A stretch of DNA of 64,000 nucleotides from Alternaria dauci (taxonomy: Eukaryota > Ascomycota > Dothideomycetes > Pleosporales > Pleosporaceae): NCBI RefSeq assembly GCF_042100115.1, contig NC_091277.1, forward strand, positions 1,984,001 through 2,048,000, given 5' to 3'. Positions 42,538 through 53,676 of this stretch are shown here, piece after piece. The position numbers were made by a program, and so were the translations under genes. Each line of letters starts with the position of its first letter. The stretch's first letter is position 1. The notes under the pieces were generated by a model. The model saw nothing but the letters and a program-made list of their open reading frames with translations. It was not told the DNA's origin and did not search any database.

Positions 42538-43536
42538 TTAGGCTCCATGGCTTGCTCCAGCGCCACTGACAGGAGCACTTTCAGTCTCTTTGCTCTCTGC
42601 CACTACCAACCAAGACACCATCTTCTCAGTCTTTGCGTCCCACTTGTGCACTCCCCCAGTGCCGACATTGTACTGATAGTAGTTTTCCGTACCACCCTTA
42701 ACCATCGCCTTTCTAAAGGTGATGTTGATTCTCCCCTTGCCTGCCTCGGGGCCCGCGCGCTTCGGTATACTATGAAGCCAGTTCGCTTGCGTTTTGCCAC
42801 GCATCAACACCATATCTCCGGATGCCAAGGGCAGCTTGATTCCCTTTGGCTCTTCTATCACAACGCCGTCTTTGGGAGGGATAGGCTTGTGCTTCATCAG
42901 GAAGTCGCGTTTTGCGCCGAGACTGAACGATGCGATTGCTGGGTTAGGGCCGAGAAATCTTTCATCGTCCGAATGGTATGAAATGCTGTCTTTCCCATCC
43001 GCGTAGTAGTTGACAAGGCAGAAATTGAAGGTTTCGCCAGTGGTGCCCTCCGTCACCTTTCTTAGGTCCTCCAGACACTGTGGAATCGGCCGAGGCGCGC
43101 ACTTGTATCGGTTCTTCTCCACCGGCTTTCCACTCTTTGCATCCACAATACTACCGTCGGGGGAGAAGCGGGACGTATCATCAACACCGAAGACGGTAGT
43201 AAACCGTGGAGTATTGATCTGAGTTTGAACTCCTCCGCGAGTGATATTGTACCGTACGCGGTAGAAGGGGAGTTCCTGTCGAAGAAATTCAAAGACTCCT
43301 GGCGCGATGCTGGGAGGGACATATGGCTGATAGTACACGAGGTCTAGGTCCAGTTGATCGTTCATAATCTTGCCCTCCTCCGCCGGAGCAAACCCCAGCT
43401 GCTCCGTGAATGACGCGGGCAGATGTGGAATGGCGAAGGGGTATGATATATGGCTAGACTTTTGTGAACTTGCTTCATATCTAGGCTTCTTGGGCTCGGG
43501 ACGTTTGAAAAAAGAGTCGAGGGCACCCCGCTTCAT
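42538..43536 (-). CDS. AlkB-family 2-oxoglutarate/Fe(II) dioxygenase
   Basis: Oxidative demethylase of the AlkB family, nearest by eye to ALKBH2/3, which remove 1-methyladenine and 3-methylcytosine from nucleic acids. Intronless, 332 aa from MKRGALDSFFKRPEPKK. The frame is open to 43638 and adds 34 residues rich in Arg and Ser (MRCISRRSAKVLTRAILGG), which resemble a mitochondrial presequence. Core motifs are FNFCLVNYYADGKDSISYHSDDE with the HxD iron ligands, then WLHSIPKR with the distal His. The family RxNxTxR signature is present as RINITFR and binds 2-oxoglutarate. The nucleotide-flipping region includes PRFTTVFG. The residues GALDSFFKR at the very N-terminus resemble a degenerate PCNA-interacting peptide; this is a guess. 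The stop is at the edge of the intergenic gap shared with the regulator promoter side. Confidence 0.88.
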   Translation of the reverse strand: MKRGALDSFFKRPEPKKPRYEASSQKSSHISYPFAIPHLPASFTEQLGFAPAEEGKIMNDQLDLDLVYYQPYVPPSIAPGVFEFLRQELPFYRVRYNITRGGVQTQINTPRFTTVFGVDDTSRFSPDGSIVDAKSGKPVEKNRYKCAPRPIPQCLEDLRKVTEGTTGETFNFCLVNYYADGKDSISYHSDDERFLGPNPAIASFSLGAKRDFLMKHKPIPPKDGVVIEEPKGIKLPLASGDMVLMRGKTQANWLHSIPKRAGPEAGKGRINITFRKAMVKGGTENYYQYNVGTGGVHKWDAKTEKMVSWLVVAESKETESAPVSGAGASHGA

Positions 43537-44874
43537 GGTCAAGGGTCTTATGTGCGCCGTATGCCACACCCGACCAGGGCTTCCTCCAAGTATGGCTCGA
43601 GTAAGCACCTTTGCTGATCTCCTTGAGATACACCGCACTTGGGTTTGCCCTTTAATGGAACCTCGGTTTCAGCGACCAAACTCTGCCGCAAAGTCTCTCC
43701 TCAAAGGTTTCAGTCAAGACGCGTTGACTACGAGACAAACGTATAAAAGCGCGTTGGAAGAGATCAGGTTGACGGGCTGCTACTGTGGGGCGAGACTGTT
43801 GGCCAGGGGCGAGGACTTAAGTGCGCCGTGAGTTTTGCGCACGACGATTGTCAGGTTGGGGAGCTCTCTCGTAAACGTGATTGCGAAGTATCGGGCGACG
43901 ACATCTACCTCGATTCAGGTTGAGCGATGAAAAATGTGTAGTGGCCACCGTCGCGACGCGTTCGTGAACTGATACTACATGAGCACGTCGATGACGTATG
44001 TGATTGGTCTACGCACAGACTCCAATATGATTGGCTAACGTTCTGCGCTAATGCGCTAGGGGTTGGGCACGTCACCTGATTCAAATTCTCGTTTTAAGCA
44101 CAACTTTCATACACCGCTTATCAAACCTCCATGTTTATGGCATTGTCTTGATTATTTGCGTCAAGCACAGAAGATGTTCTGATCGTTGTACAGGCAGTAG
44201 TCGCAGCAGCTTGCTCCCTGATAGCCTATCTACAGGCCCTATTTCCACTGTCGCGACAGTATACATGGACTATCGGAAAGGACGCTTGACAGTGCAATGA
44301 TCACCCATTTGACTCAATCAATCCACGCCGGTGGCTTCTTAAGCTTCACTCTCGTCAAGCGATGGCGGGTTTACACGGCCTGTGTTCCGCGTTGGAAAAC
44401 CGGAAGTGACCGTCTACAGATTTTGAAAGTGTAAGCCGAATATGCTTCTGTTTCTAACTGCGGTAATTGGCCTGCTTCGATGCGCCCAACGTGCCGCTGG
44501 AAGACACCCCTCGCCCGGATCGATCGCCCAGTGCTGTGGGCCCTTTCTCTTCCATTGACACTTTCCAAAGACATGGCAAGAGGGACCTCTCGATCTATCT
44601 GCATTCGATGGATTAGCAAGTTGTCTTTATGGATAACCAAAAAAAATAGAGGTCGAAAAAGCATTTCTTGATCACATCGACCCAAAAAGTGTGTATCAAG
44701 GTATCTCCAGACTAGCATTACGAAAGACTCTCTAGTCCTAATCCACTCGGGATGCCCTCAAGCATGAGATAAATTATCTACTTCGCGCGTTCCATTAGCC
44801 CATGATAGTTTGTGTTTTGATCCATGTCATCTAAATCCCATCACTGTAACGCTGTCCTGATTCAATCTTCGGTT
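43537..44874. other. 1.3 kb intergenic stretch (with possible AlkB upstream exon-frame)
   Basis: Promoter of the AlkB gene and 3' side of the Cys-rich 103-aa gene. The first 102 bases are the in-frame N-terminal extension of AlkB. ATTGG (CCAAT on the gene strand) occurs near 44003 and 44031. Frames further right are unlike protein. Confidence 0.5.
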
Positions 44875-45186
44875 CTACTTCTTCCGGCCTTTCCCTGGAT
44901 TCCAGAATGCTTCATCTTCTTTGCCTTTCTCCATCTCTTTACCGCTTTGCTTTGCTTGCTGTTCGTTCCTGGCCGCAGCCTTCCAATCTCCCTCGCACCT
45001 TTTACAACCATCCCGATTTTTAAGATGCTTCCTGTTTGGGCAGCCGTTGCGGCACGGCATCTCGTGTTTGGTACAGTAGGGTACCTTATCGGTGCCGAAA
45101 GTGGCTTTGTTGCAACCACCAGGACTCTCGTCACCAACCCAGCCAGACGCACCTGGGCAGTGATGTACAGTTGTATGCTTACCCAT
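44875..45186 (-). CDS. Small Cys/Lys-rich intracellular protein
   Basis: Single-exon protein of 103 aa beginning MGKHTTVHHCPGASGWVGDE. It has eight cysteines (HHCPG, GGCNK, YCTKH, PCRNGCPN, DGCKRC) with His residues beside several, a pattern that could bind zinc. The last third is Lys/Glu-rich and ends NPGKGRKK, without signal peptide or membrane helix. I have seen this type of sequence in filamentous ascomycetes as an unnamed family, but know no function. The overlapping longer minus-strand frame (to 45494) is in another register and lacks conserved features. Confidence 0.72.
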   Translation of the reverse strand: MGKHTTVHHCPGASGWVGDESPGGCNKATFGTDKVPYCTKHEMPCRNGCPNRKHLKNRDGCKRCEGDWKAAARNEQQAKQSGKEMEKGKEDEAFWNPGKGRKK

Positions 45187-45548
45187 AACTCTAGTATATG
45201 TATTGGTCTGAATGTATCGTGTAGTTGTTCGATGGCTATGTTGCGTTTAGTGGAGTTGAGTTCTGAACCTACAGTTTCGACGGATTCTGTGAACATTATA
45301 TACGCGGACCCAACGAGTCGCATTGTGATAACCCAAGACCTAGATTGAGACTTTGGATAAATTTGAGTGTTCACTAGGTTTGCGCAGTGAATAGCTTGAG
45401 GGAAACAACCCTGTGCACCGAGAGGTCTTAGCGCTAGCAAACAAAGACCTGCCATTATGACAATGCGCCATGTCTCAAGGCTATAAAATAACAATCAAAG
45501 TCTTTTCTTCTTACGTTACAACCACACTTCATATCCTACGTTCACAAC
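45187..45548. other. Divergent promoter region
   Basis: About 360 bp between the Cys-rich gene (minus) and the kinase-like gene (plus). Holds a clear TATA-like element near 45482. Confidence 0.5.
45482..45489 (+). promoter_or_regulatory. TATA-box-like element
   Basis: TATAAAAT lies 60 bp upstream of the ATG of the kinase-like gene, in a short divergent region. Position and sequence fit a core promoter. Confidence 0.45.
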
Positions 45549-47000
45549 ATGTCGCTTCATCTCTCCACAGCTGCGGCTTCGCCACTATGTGCCGCAAATG
45601 CACCATCTTCTGTTGATACCGCCACTGTAGAGACAAGCATCCAATGCGTGGATGACACAGAAAATAGCGTCGATAAACAGAACGAGGAACCAGATGACGA
45701 CGTAGCTTCGATTGCAACAACGATTCGTTATAAACAGGAGCCGTTCGAAACATTCCAGTACAAAGTCGCCAAATTCGCTACCGAACACTTTCGAAAAAGC
45801 CCCAAGGACATCACGATCCATCGCATGAAGGGCGGATCCTATAATCGAGTTATCGGTATTACGGTAGCATCAAAGCTAAAACAATTTAGCTTGTTCTGGT
45901 TCTTACGCCGCTGCTTCGGCGCACGCAAGGAGACCTTGGCCACAAAGTTCGATGCATACATTCTACGAATCCCACGCATGAGCTTCGAAGGTGACAATTA
46001 TGTCGAAGATATGGCCGAGAGCATGAAGCACGAACTGGCAATCCTAGAGACGGTCAGCTCACGACTACCCTTGCCGGTTCCCAAGGTCTTCAGCTACGAC
46101 CTTACCACTACGAACATGTGCGAACGACCGTTTATGATTCAGACGCGCCTCCCAGGTCAAAATCTTCGGCTGGAACTGTGGCGTCAACTCAACATACGGC
46201 AAAAACAGTGCGTTGTAGAACGTATCACTGATTTCGCTGCTGTCATCGCCTCAATCGAAGGCCCGGCTGGCAATATATCATCCGAAAACTTGTCGCGGCC
46301 ATCTACTTCCTCCATCTGCGTCGACACATTCTCTACACCAGCTTACAATGATCAACCAACACACAAGCCGGCATTGGCACGCAAGCCTATTGACCACCTT
46401 TTGGAGCAATGCGAACGGTGGCGCGCGTGGGAAAGGTCGACTGGATTTTGTTTCGAGGAAGTCTGGGATGGTTTCGCAGCGATTGCGCGAGCTCTGGAAA
46501 TGCGCGGGTTCTTGGACGGCCCGTGCGTTCTAGTTCACGGTGATCTCAAGCCTTACAATCTTCTGGCGGAGGTATGTAACGAGACTGAAGTGGATATCAC
46601 GGGTGTCATCGACTGGGATTCGGCTATCATGGCGCCTGAGTTTATGGCCTATAGAGCGCCATTCTGGCTTTGGACACCGGACGACATGGATAGCGATGAG
46701 GACGAAGAAATCATGGCGACCTTCGAGCCTGTTGAAGAGGAGGGAAAGAAATTGAAGCAGGTTTTTCTCAAGAACGCGTCAGAGAAGTACAAGCTCTATG
46801 CCTTCGCACCGGAGGCGATGCTGGCGAGACGTATGTTTTTCATACTGAAAGAGAGCTTGCGCAGTGATTGGGAATTCGAAGAGGCGAAAAGCGTGATACG
46901 GGAGTGGATTGAACTCCATCCTGAGGATGATGTCCGGCCAGTCCCTTCTGATACGGTCTCCGAACCTGAGTCTGACGAAGACCAAGACAAAACTGGATGA
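45549..47000 (+). CDS. Aminoglycoside-phosphotransferase-fold kinase
   Basis: Protein of the APH/choline-kinase-like family, which is expanded in filamentous fungi; substrates are mostly unknown. Intronless, 483 aa. The N-terminal 60 residues are Ser/Ala-rich. The kinase fold starts with IHRMKGGSYNRVIGITV (glycine-rich region, about 94-110), then FDAYILRIPR with a candidate lysine-replacing Arg. Hinge-like PFMIQTRLPGQNL follows. The Brenner catalytic motif is VLVHGDLKPYNLL (about 325-338), and the metal-binding motif is VIDWDSAIMAPE (about 352). The C-terminus is acidic (SEPESDEDQDKTG). A TATA element sits 60 bp upstream of the start. Activity toward a small molecule or protein cannot be told. 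Confidence 0.85.
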   Translation: MSLHLSTAAASPLCAANAPSSVDTATVETSIQCVDDTENSVDKQNEEPDDDVASIATTIRYKQEPFETFQYKVAKFATEHFRKSPKDITIHRMKGGSYNRVIGITVASKLKQFSLFWFLRRCFGARKETLATKFDAYILRIPRMSFEGDNYVEDMAESMKHELAILETVSSRLPLPVPKVFSYDLTTTNMCERPFMIQTRLPGQNLRLELWRQLNIRQKQCVVERITDFAAVIASIEGPAGNISSENLSRPSTSSICVDTFSTPAYNDQPTHKPALARKPIDHLLEQCERWRAWERSTGFCFEEVWDGFAAIARALEMRGFLDGPCVLVHGDLKPYNLLAEVCNETEVDITGVIDWDSAIMAPEFMAYRAPFWLWTPDDMDSDEDEEIMATFEPVEEEGKKLKQVFLKNASEKYKLYAFAPEAMLARRMFFILKESLRSDWEFEEAKSVIREWIELHPEDDVRPVPSDTVSEPESDEDQDKTG

Positions 47001-47537
47001 CCTAGGGATGTTGGAGATCTATGTTGGAGATTTATATAGCTCGTGCCTGTGGCGCACCAAGACTTGTGGCCCTATACGCTTCACATTGGGCCTGGAAGAA
47101 GGGCTACGTCGATGAAACAGACGAAGGCAAAGCCACATATGAGCCGCCTACGAAGCGTCGGAACTTACTCAAAGAAGCTTCCAAGCATGAGGTTTCGGAT
47201 GATTTTTTTTAATTCTGGTCTATCGCAGGAAGATCCCACTATAGAGAAGCTGTCTAGCGTCCTATTCACCTATATACAAGTTACAGTCAGTGCCATCTGG
47301 CCCTTGAGTTGTTGGAAGAGTGGAGAGCTCTACTTCCAGAGCACATACCTGAGAATTGTGAAGTAATACGGACTTGAATGCCTCTAGTAACTCCTCGTTC
47401 TGCTCGATACACATTGGTAGAGTTTCACACAATGGTATTCATCGTTCTACAGTTCTTTTGTTCGACTAGGTGCGACTTCGCTCGCGGTACAACGAACATG
47501 ATATGAACGCAGCTCCACGATCCTGACGACATGGTAT
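47001..47537. other. Convergent 3' region
   Basis: About 540 bp between convergent stops of the kinase-like and P450 genes. A short plus-strand frame at 47021-47212 has no support. Confidence 0.45.
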
Positions 47538-49123
47538 TCACACTTCCGCTGATCGTTTCAATGTGATGTAGCAGCAGTGACCTACAGGAGAGATCAGGAA
47601 CCTATTGTCCATCTCCATCATATCATCTTTCATGCATTCGGAAATTCTGGCGCCACGGCATTGTCGAAAGAAAAGAGCAGTTGCTAGGCGAAGCTCTATG
47701 TATGCGAGATGAATGCCGATACACACTCTCGAGCCGCCCCCGAAAGGCATAAATGAGGCTTTCTGGTAGGTCGACATGGAAGACTTGTTCAAAAATCTCA
47801 AACCATCGAATCGATTTGGGTCGGGGAAGGCTGATGGATCTCGGTGATTCGTGTAAGCTTGAGTACTGACTACAACACCGCCGGGAATGTGATATCCGCC
47901 TATGGTTGTGCCTTGCTTGGGAACAATTCTAGGGAGGGCTCCAGGCGCAGCTCCATACAGCCTCAACGTTTCTTCGATAACGCTGTTCAACACAGGTGCG
48001 GCCTCAAGTTCTCCTGGAGTCAGTTCGTCGCTTAGTTGTGCGATTTCGTCTTCAAGGCGGGTCTGCAGATCCGGCTGTTTCAGAACCGCCCAGACGAGGT
48101 AGGTCAGAGTGACGGCGGTGGTGTCTGATCCCGCCACAATAAGGTTTCCCGCTTCCTCCCGAATATCCTTGTCTGTTAGCGAAACCTTCTCGCTGGCTTC
48201 GCAAGCAGCCAGCATCTGACCAAAGAGATTCATAGTGTTTCCGTTGTGGTTGCGCATGTTTTGGATCGCACGCCCGCCGTACCCATACACGACATCATCA
48301 GTGGTCACGATAGTCCGTACTCGTTTGAAGGGCATGTAACGGAGGATACTGTATACGGTTGGTAATTCGGATCGCAATATTGATCCAAGCAGCGCGGCCT
48401 GGATAGCATCGATGTAGGGTGTTTGCTGTTCTATCTGTCAGAACAAATGGCTGTACTTGCATGGGACAAAATGTGATCACATACCTTTCCCAGCTCAAGC
48501 ATGTTGAAACTTTCTCCAAAGCAAAGATGTGCAATCACATCAGTCGTCATCAGCGTCCACCATTTGAAGATATCAGCTCCTTGCGATGAACTTGAAGCAT
48601 CTTGGTGGATCTTCTGGACAGCTAAAGTTGCTTTCTGTCTGACTTCCGTGTCCCAGTTGCTGTTCAAGCTGTTATTGCTAAAGGCTCGCGCGAACAGCTT
48701 CCTTCGAGCGCCGTGAATATGTGGGTCACGCATAGCGAATAGGCCAGGTGTATCGGTTGGTGTAAGGGCCGTGTAGAAGTCTGACTTCAAGAAACCGGCA
48801 CCGATCTTATGTATTTGAGTCACGCCTGCTGTGTCCGAAATGGCGGCCTCATATGGCGCAATCCGTACGACGCTGCCATACCGCTGGTGAAGCTTGTCTA
48901 CGTAGAAGATTCGCCTGCCTGAGAGGACGTGGTAACGAAGGACGAGGTTGGTGTATCTGGAATACCAAGGCCCGGGTAGCTTTGCAAGTGGGGATGTATA
49001 CCCTGCCCACACGAGCTATGCTTGTCAGCTTCCAGTGCAAGGGCCCAGTCTGAATTAGGGTACCTTGATGATATAGGCCAGTGCAACCAATATTGCAGCT
49101 GCAATGCCTCGTTGGATCGACAT
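47538..49123 (-). CDS. Cytochrome P450 monooxygenase
   Basis: Membrane-anchored haem-thiolate monooxygenase of the fungal E-class type, adding oxygen to small hydrophobic substrates. Exons 49123-49064 (20 codons), 49015-48485 and 48425-47538, giving 492 aa. Exon 1 is a hydrophobic anchor (MSIQRGIAAAILVALAYIIK), joined to the Pro-rich hinge SPLAKLPGPWYSRYTN. Conserved motifs: GARRKLFARAFS (helix C), AGSDTTAVTLTYL (helix I oxygen-binding), EETLRLYGAAP (ExxR in helix K) and the haem loop FGGGSRVCIG, where Cys432 binds iron. Length and motifs are complete. It lies beside an APH-fold kinase and an F-box-like gene with no synthase nearby, so the pathway cannot be assigned. Confidence 0.91.
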
Positions 49124-49776
49124 GCTGTACTAGTTCTACTGAGCCCGTACTTTTGACTGACGCGGATCTTGATGAGATGGAACATTCGGCTTCCCAATAA
49201 ACATGCTCATCGAGGTTCGTGCGCTTTATACATAGGACATGTTCGGAATGTGGAGACGGGCCTATAAAAGGCCCTTCGTTCGTCGATGCCTCCGTCTGGA
49301 ATCATGGCGATGCTTCGCACCGCAGTGCCGCTCCCGAACAGCCCGGTATTCAAAACAGGCGGAGGCCGTATGGGTACGGAAACATATGTCGGAAATTTGT
49401 CTCGCAAGCATTTTAGGAAATCAAGACATGGTTGCTGGTTGGAGCGAAGTGGTGACAGAGGTGGAGTGGCGAGATGCCAAGTTCCGCTGCATCTCTGCCG
49501 CATCTCCGCATTAGCTCTCGGATGGCCCGCGCTCTGATGATCTACCCCGCTTCCTGTGCAAATAGCACTTTTGCTTTGCAAGATGCGGAGGCCGCGGACT
49601 CCGAGTCTTAACAATGCTTTTGTTCGCGCGGTATGCGGTTGGTGTCATGGTGTCGTTGTTCCTGACGAGGCAGGACATGACGTAAGCGTTTGTGTGTTCG
49701 ATCCAAGGATTATCGCCCCGATTTCTATCCCCTCCCTCACCATCTCGCATCTATCAGCTCCCACGTTGCTATCAAT
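49124..49776. other. Divergent promoter region P450 / F-box-like gene
   Basis: About 650 bp between divergent starts. Open frames on both strands overlap and look random. No repeat or RNA gene recognised. Confidence 0.45.
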
Positions 49777-50850
49777 ATGACGAATCAGTCTGGATTTCTG
49801 AAGATTCTGCAGCGAGGATTTTCGGGACTACCTTTGGAGCTGTTTCTCAATGTCCTCGACCAACTTGTGGGTACCCACGACGGCCAGCAGCAGCCTGTAG
49901 CATATGAGCCATCAAGCATTGTCACCAAGACATTGCGTGCGCTCACATTGGTGTCGCGCCAGACTTACCTCGTAGCCACAAAATACCTTTACTCATATTG
50001 CCTGTACCTGGATAGCTGCACGACCTTCGCTCGGTTCTGTAGAACACTAGGATTGGACCTTGGGCATCATCCGCAAGCTCTTGAGTATGGAGAAGCTGGG
50101 CGTAACGACGAGTTATTCGCGGAAGCTCGGGTTCTACAAAACATCACATCCGTCTTTGTATCGCCATCAGAGGTGCGAAGGTTGATAGAAGGGAACTATA
50201 CGCCTTTGGTGCGACTGCCACAGATTATCGACCTCTGCGATTCGATTGGACTCACACTCAAGAGGCTGGCTCTCGACCTATCTCCGACCCTTGCAACACC
50301 CAGAGAGATCGAGCAGATCAGACCGCATGTCACTGAGAGCAATGTCTTCGTACGCATGCCACATCTGGAAGAACTGATCATTAGCTACGATGTACTCAAT
50401 TACTTCCGACATCCACCACCCAACCTGAAACGGCTTGCCATTACTGCCCAAGAGCTTACGGATCTGGAAGTAGCTTTCTGCCTCAAGATACCGTCACTAC
50501 AAATGCTGGCCATGATGCGACCCGTCAACCTGGAAGCGAAGGCCATTGATATTATATTTACGTCATACAATGGAAAAAGCTTGGATGCTATTCTAGTCGA
50601 CGTGAACTCAAATCACCGTACACCGGAGGGAACGCGGAGCTGGAAAGAAATCGACACCGTACGTATTTGGGAAGTGGATGTGCCAGTCAGCTTCTACGGC
50701 GACGAAGACGACACGACACTGTGTGACAATTGGATATGGACACATGGTGTCAAGGGGACCTTGTGGAGTCAGGAGAAGCGACGTATGGCTTCCTGGCAGG
50801 AGATTCAGAGACGTCTGGCCGGGCCAGTACACACAATCATGGAAGTATAG
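49777..50850 (+). CDS. F-box-like protein of unknown target
   Basis: Intronless, 357 aa from MTNQSGFLKILQRGFSG. The N-terminal LPLELFLNVLDQLVG, then LRALTLVSRQTYLVATKYLYSY, is the F-box-like signature of fungal adaptor proteins, which recruit targets to SCF ubiquitin ligases through Skp1. The body has weak leucine-rich-repeat character: MPHLEELIISYDVL, PPPNLKRLAIT, ELTDLEVAFCLKIPSLQML. The C-terminus contains charged WSQEKRRMASWQEIQRR. No membrane segment. Frame upstream of 49777 is open but reads as leader. Targets are unknown. Confidence 0.72.
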   Translation: MTNQSGFLKILQRGFSGLPLELFLNVLDQLVGTHDGQQQPVAYEPSSIVTKTLRALTLVSRQTYLVATKYLYSYCLYLDSCTTFARFCRTLGLDLGHHPQALEYGEAGRNDELFAEARVLQNITSVFVSPSEVRRLIEGNYTPLVRLPQIIDLCDSIGLTLKRLALDLSPTLATPREIEQIRPHVTESNVFVRMPHLEELIISYDVLNYFRHPPPNLKRLAITAQELTDLEVAFCLKIPSLQMLAMMRPVNLEAKAIDIIFTSYNGKSLDAILVDVNSNHRTPEGTRSWKEIDTVRIWEVDVPVSFYGDEDDTTLCDNWIWTHGVKGTLWSQEKRRMASWQEIQRRLAGPVHTIMEV

Positions 50851-51163
50851 TCGTACAACTATTATGAAACACGACCATACTTGTTAAGCAACCTTGACAG
50901 GGCATGAGTGCTGATCTTACATTCTGGTTTGCATAATTCTTTTCCCTAGGAGATCTCCACGTGTAGAGACACGTCGACGGACCTTCAAGCCTCATATTTC
51001 TGCTGCCACTGAGCTCTATAGAATGCCGCTACCCCGTCATCAACCCTTCTGGTAGACCTCTATTTCAACGTATAAATGAGTCCTTGCTCGAGACGAATTG
51101 GAATTTCTTTCCTAAATCTTCCACGTTCCATGTACCTTTACTTCACATCCCAGCTCTCCAACG
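50851..51163. other. Convergent 3' region
   Basis: About 310 bp between convergent stops; contains CACGTG at about 50959 and TATAAATG near 51071. Nothing else seen. Confidence 0.4.
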
Positions 51164-52335
51164 CTAAGCAACAGCTACCTCCTGCACCCCAACAACAGTC
51201 TCGCCCTTCTTCCTCGCCTCTTCATCCCTCTTCCACTTCTCCGCCCGTCCATACGAGTCCTTGTAACCACCCAAAATCGCCTGTTCGACTGTGATCGGAG
51301 GCCACTTTGGCTGCTCCCCCTCCGCCTTGCAGTTTGGAAGACAACTGACCACATAATCCGGGTTCCCAGAAAAGAAGACCGGTATGCTGTACCTCTCCTC
51401 CCCACTCACGTTGATCACGCGGTGGAGATTGGATATGTAACGATCGTTACTCCACCGCATCATCAAGTTACCCAGGTTCACGACGAAAGCGCTAGGAGTG
51501 GGGGTCACGTCGAGCCACTCTTTTGTCGTGTAGTCATAGACTTGCAGGCCAGAAACAGTGTCTTGGAGCAAGATGGTAATGCAGCCAAAATCTGTGTGTG
51601 CACCGATTCCACGAGTGAGTTTTGCTGGGCTGTCCGGTGGCTGCGAGGGGTAGTGGAGGAGTCGCATTGTTGCTACTGCGCCGCTGGCGTACTCGTCGAA
51701 GTAGTCTTCAGACAGATCGAGCGTCAGAGCGAGGACTTTTAGGATGTCCTTCGCGAGCTGTACGACTTGGGCGTAGTACTCTAGTGACGTGGTCTTGAAG
51801 TCCTGGACGTCTGGTAGGGATGATTCCGAGGGCCACATGTTTGGGCCAGAGTTGAGTCTCTTGTTGAGGAAGTAGGGATGCGTTTTGGGGATTTCGTCGC
51901 CAATGTAGTATCCTTCTTTGAGCTCTGGCGATGTGCCTTCTTCCAGCATCTGGGATTTGAGGAGCTCGTAGCCGCGGTTCCATGTGTTTGATGTATCTGA
52001 GCGAAGGTATCAATGAGATGCCCTGGGCAGGAGTCGATCCACTTACCCTTGTTCACTTTGTTCTTCTCTTCTAACGGCAGATTGAAGAACTTCTTATTCC
52101 AGTTCATCATCTTCTGCTGCAACTTGACTGGTACGTTGTGTCCTGTGATTTGGAAGAAGCCATTGTGCAGACAGCAGTTTCGTACTTCATCTACGAGCTG
52201 TTTCTTGGAAGCCGGATCGCTCTGGTAGAACTCTGGTTGTTGTTAGCTGAGACTTCAATACAACAAGTCATAGACAGGTCGGGCCCACGAACTGGAGAAG
52301 TCAAGGATGGGAGGTGCATCGCCGGCGCTAGGCAT
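51164..52335 (-). CDS. 2OG-Fe(II) oxygenase, isopenicillin-N-synthase-like
   Basis: Non-haem iron oxygenase of the IPNS/gibberellin-oxidase superfamily, oxidising small molecules with 2-oxoglutarate. Exons read as 52335-52293, 52232-52047, 51996-51164, giving 353 aa. N-terminal DIOX_N part: APPILDFS, then LVDEVRNCCLHNGFFQITGH and NWNKKFFNLPLEEKNKVNK. Iron ligands are the His and Asp of GAHTDFGCITILLQD and the His of ISNLHRVINV. The Arg of ERYSIPVFFSG should bind 2-oxoglutarate. Introns 2 and the C-terminal exon are firm. The first intron (52292-52233) has a good GCTAAC branch and CAG acceptor but an unusual donor GTTCGT, so the exact 5' junction is uncertain. Substrate unknown; many relatives act in secondary metabolism. 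Confidence 0.85.
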
Positions 52336-53676
52336 GGTGAATCGTTTGGCTGTGTCAGGGATCGAAGAAATGGTATAGATGCTGTTGTATATGGATGCTG
52401 AATGCTTTTGAGATGTGAGTGTAGGAATTGGTGATGTTTGAAATGGTTTGCACCCAAGTATCACACTGCATCGGATGTTATTATATCCCAATTGCTTGCT
52501 AGATCCGCTTTCCACATCCCCATCTCTCGCCTACCCCTCATGTGCGTGGCGCTATCGATAGCGGCGTTGCGCTCGAAAGATGGCGCGAGTGGGGTTTCGA
52601 TGTCCTCGCAGTGTTCACCCCCACCCTTGCTATTAAGTCGTGATTGGCCGACTGTATGGTATGTCATGTAGATGGCACTTGATACAAGCCTTGGGGCGAG
52701 TCTGTACAGTAAGTATCGTCCATTACTCACAGGCTATCGCAGACCCTGACGCCTACGTAGGTAAATTCGTATCATGCTTAGAGCAGGCTGAACTACCCTG
52801 GAGGACTCTCGTCCTGCCAGCAACCCACTCTAGTACAATCATCTTGCAAGTTGACCAGCTTTGGTCCTCAGCTGGACTGAGAATGAAGGTCATCCACGAC
52901 TACACTGTCATAGGATCGTATGCTTGGGCGTATAAACAGGTCGCTTCCGTTCGTCACCGGCCACGTTTCCCCACAATCTCTTCAACCCTCGAAATTCTAT
53001 GCGTTCCGGATTGTGCGCAGCGACCATCTTATGCTATTCGTTCTGATCATCCGACAGCCATAAGAAGAACCGCGCGATAGACAACAACCTTGGGACAGAA
53101 GTGCGCAAAGCCAGCATCTCAAACCAGTAACCCTGTTGGCCCGAAATTGGCATCATCTTCGATCTCTAGGAGCATGCTCCGCACATAGAGGCTGAGACGA
53201 CGAAAAGTCGCGTGGAGCGAAAATGTGTCGCGAGACCATAGCGGTCTGTGCAAGTCGATACAAGATACATGAGGTCAGTAGTTTTGACGTGCCATCGGAA
53301 CGGATAAGAAGACTAGGCTAGCCGAGAGGAAACGTGCAGCCTTGTTTACGCGCGATGAGAGCAAAAGAAACAGGATGCGTATTCAGGGCTGAGGGTTGAG
53401 AAATGACGGAAGGCATTCCGTCATCGCCTCGTCGCTGATTGGCCACCGGAAAGTGGACCATGCGCAGCTGGCTCCACCTCCCCGTTAGTAGTGCTTGGTC
53501 ATGCTCGACATAAGCAGCCCTTCGCCGCCAAGCCTCACCTAAACATCGCCCGGATTGTTAAACCTTTACCAACCAGACAAGCTCGCGATGGCACCCACAC
53601 CCAATTACCCTGGACGCATCTTGGAACATTCTCGTCGCCCTAGTCGCGTTTTGCATAAAACGCCCCCTCCCGACCC
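52336..53676. other. 1.3 kb divergent promoter region
   Basis: Between the 2OG-oxygenase (minus) and pirin (plus). A plus-strand frame at 52640-53080 has no protein-like features. A CCAAT-type ATTGG occurs near 53438. The last 150 bases are C/A-rich, like a 5' leader. Confidence 0.5.

Noticed and set aside
42300..42541. Possible two-exon small gene on the plus strand (begins MASKETVSVAEP)
   Set aside because: The only intron that extends the frame would be 32 nt, shorter than any other here, and the remaining product has no family features.
44862..45494. 210-codon minus-strand frame overlapping the Cys-rich gene
   Set aside because: The conserved-looking Cys/His pattern is in the other register; this frame starts well but loses protein character.
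52640..53080. 146-codon plus-strand frame before the pirin gene
   Set aside because: No domain, no leader-like start context and random-looking composition.
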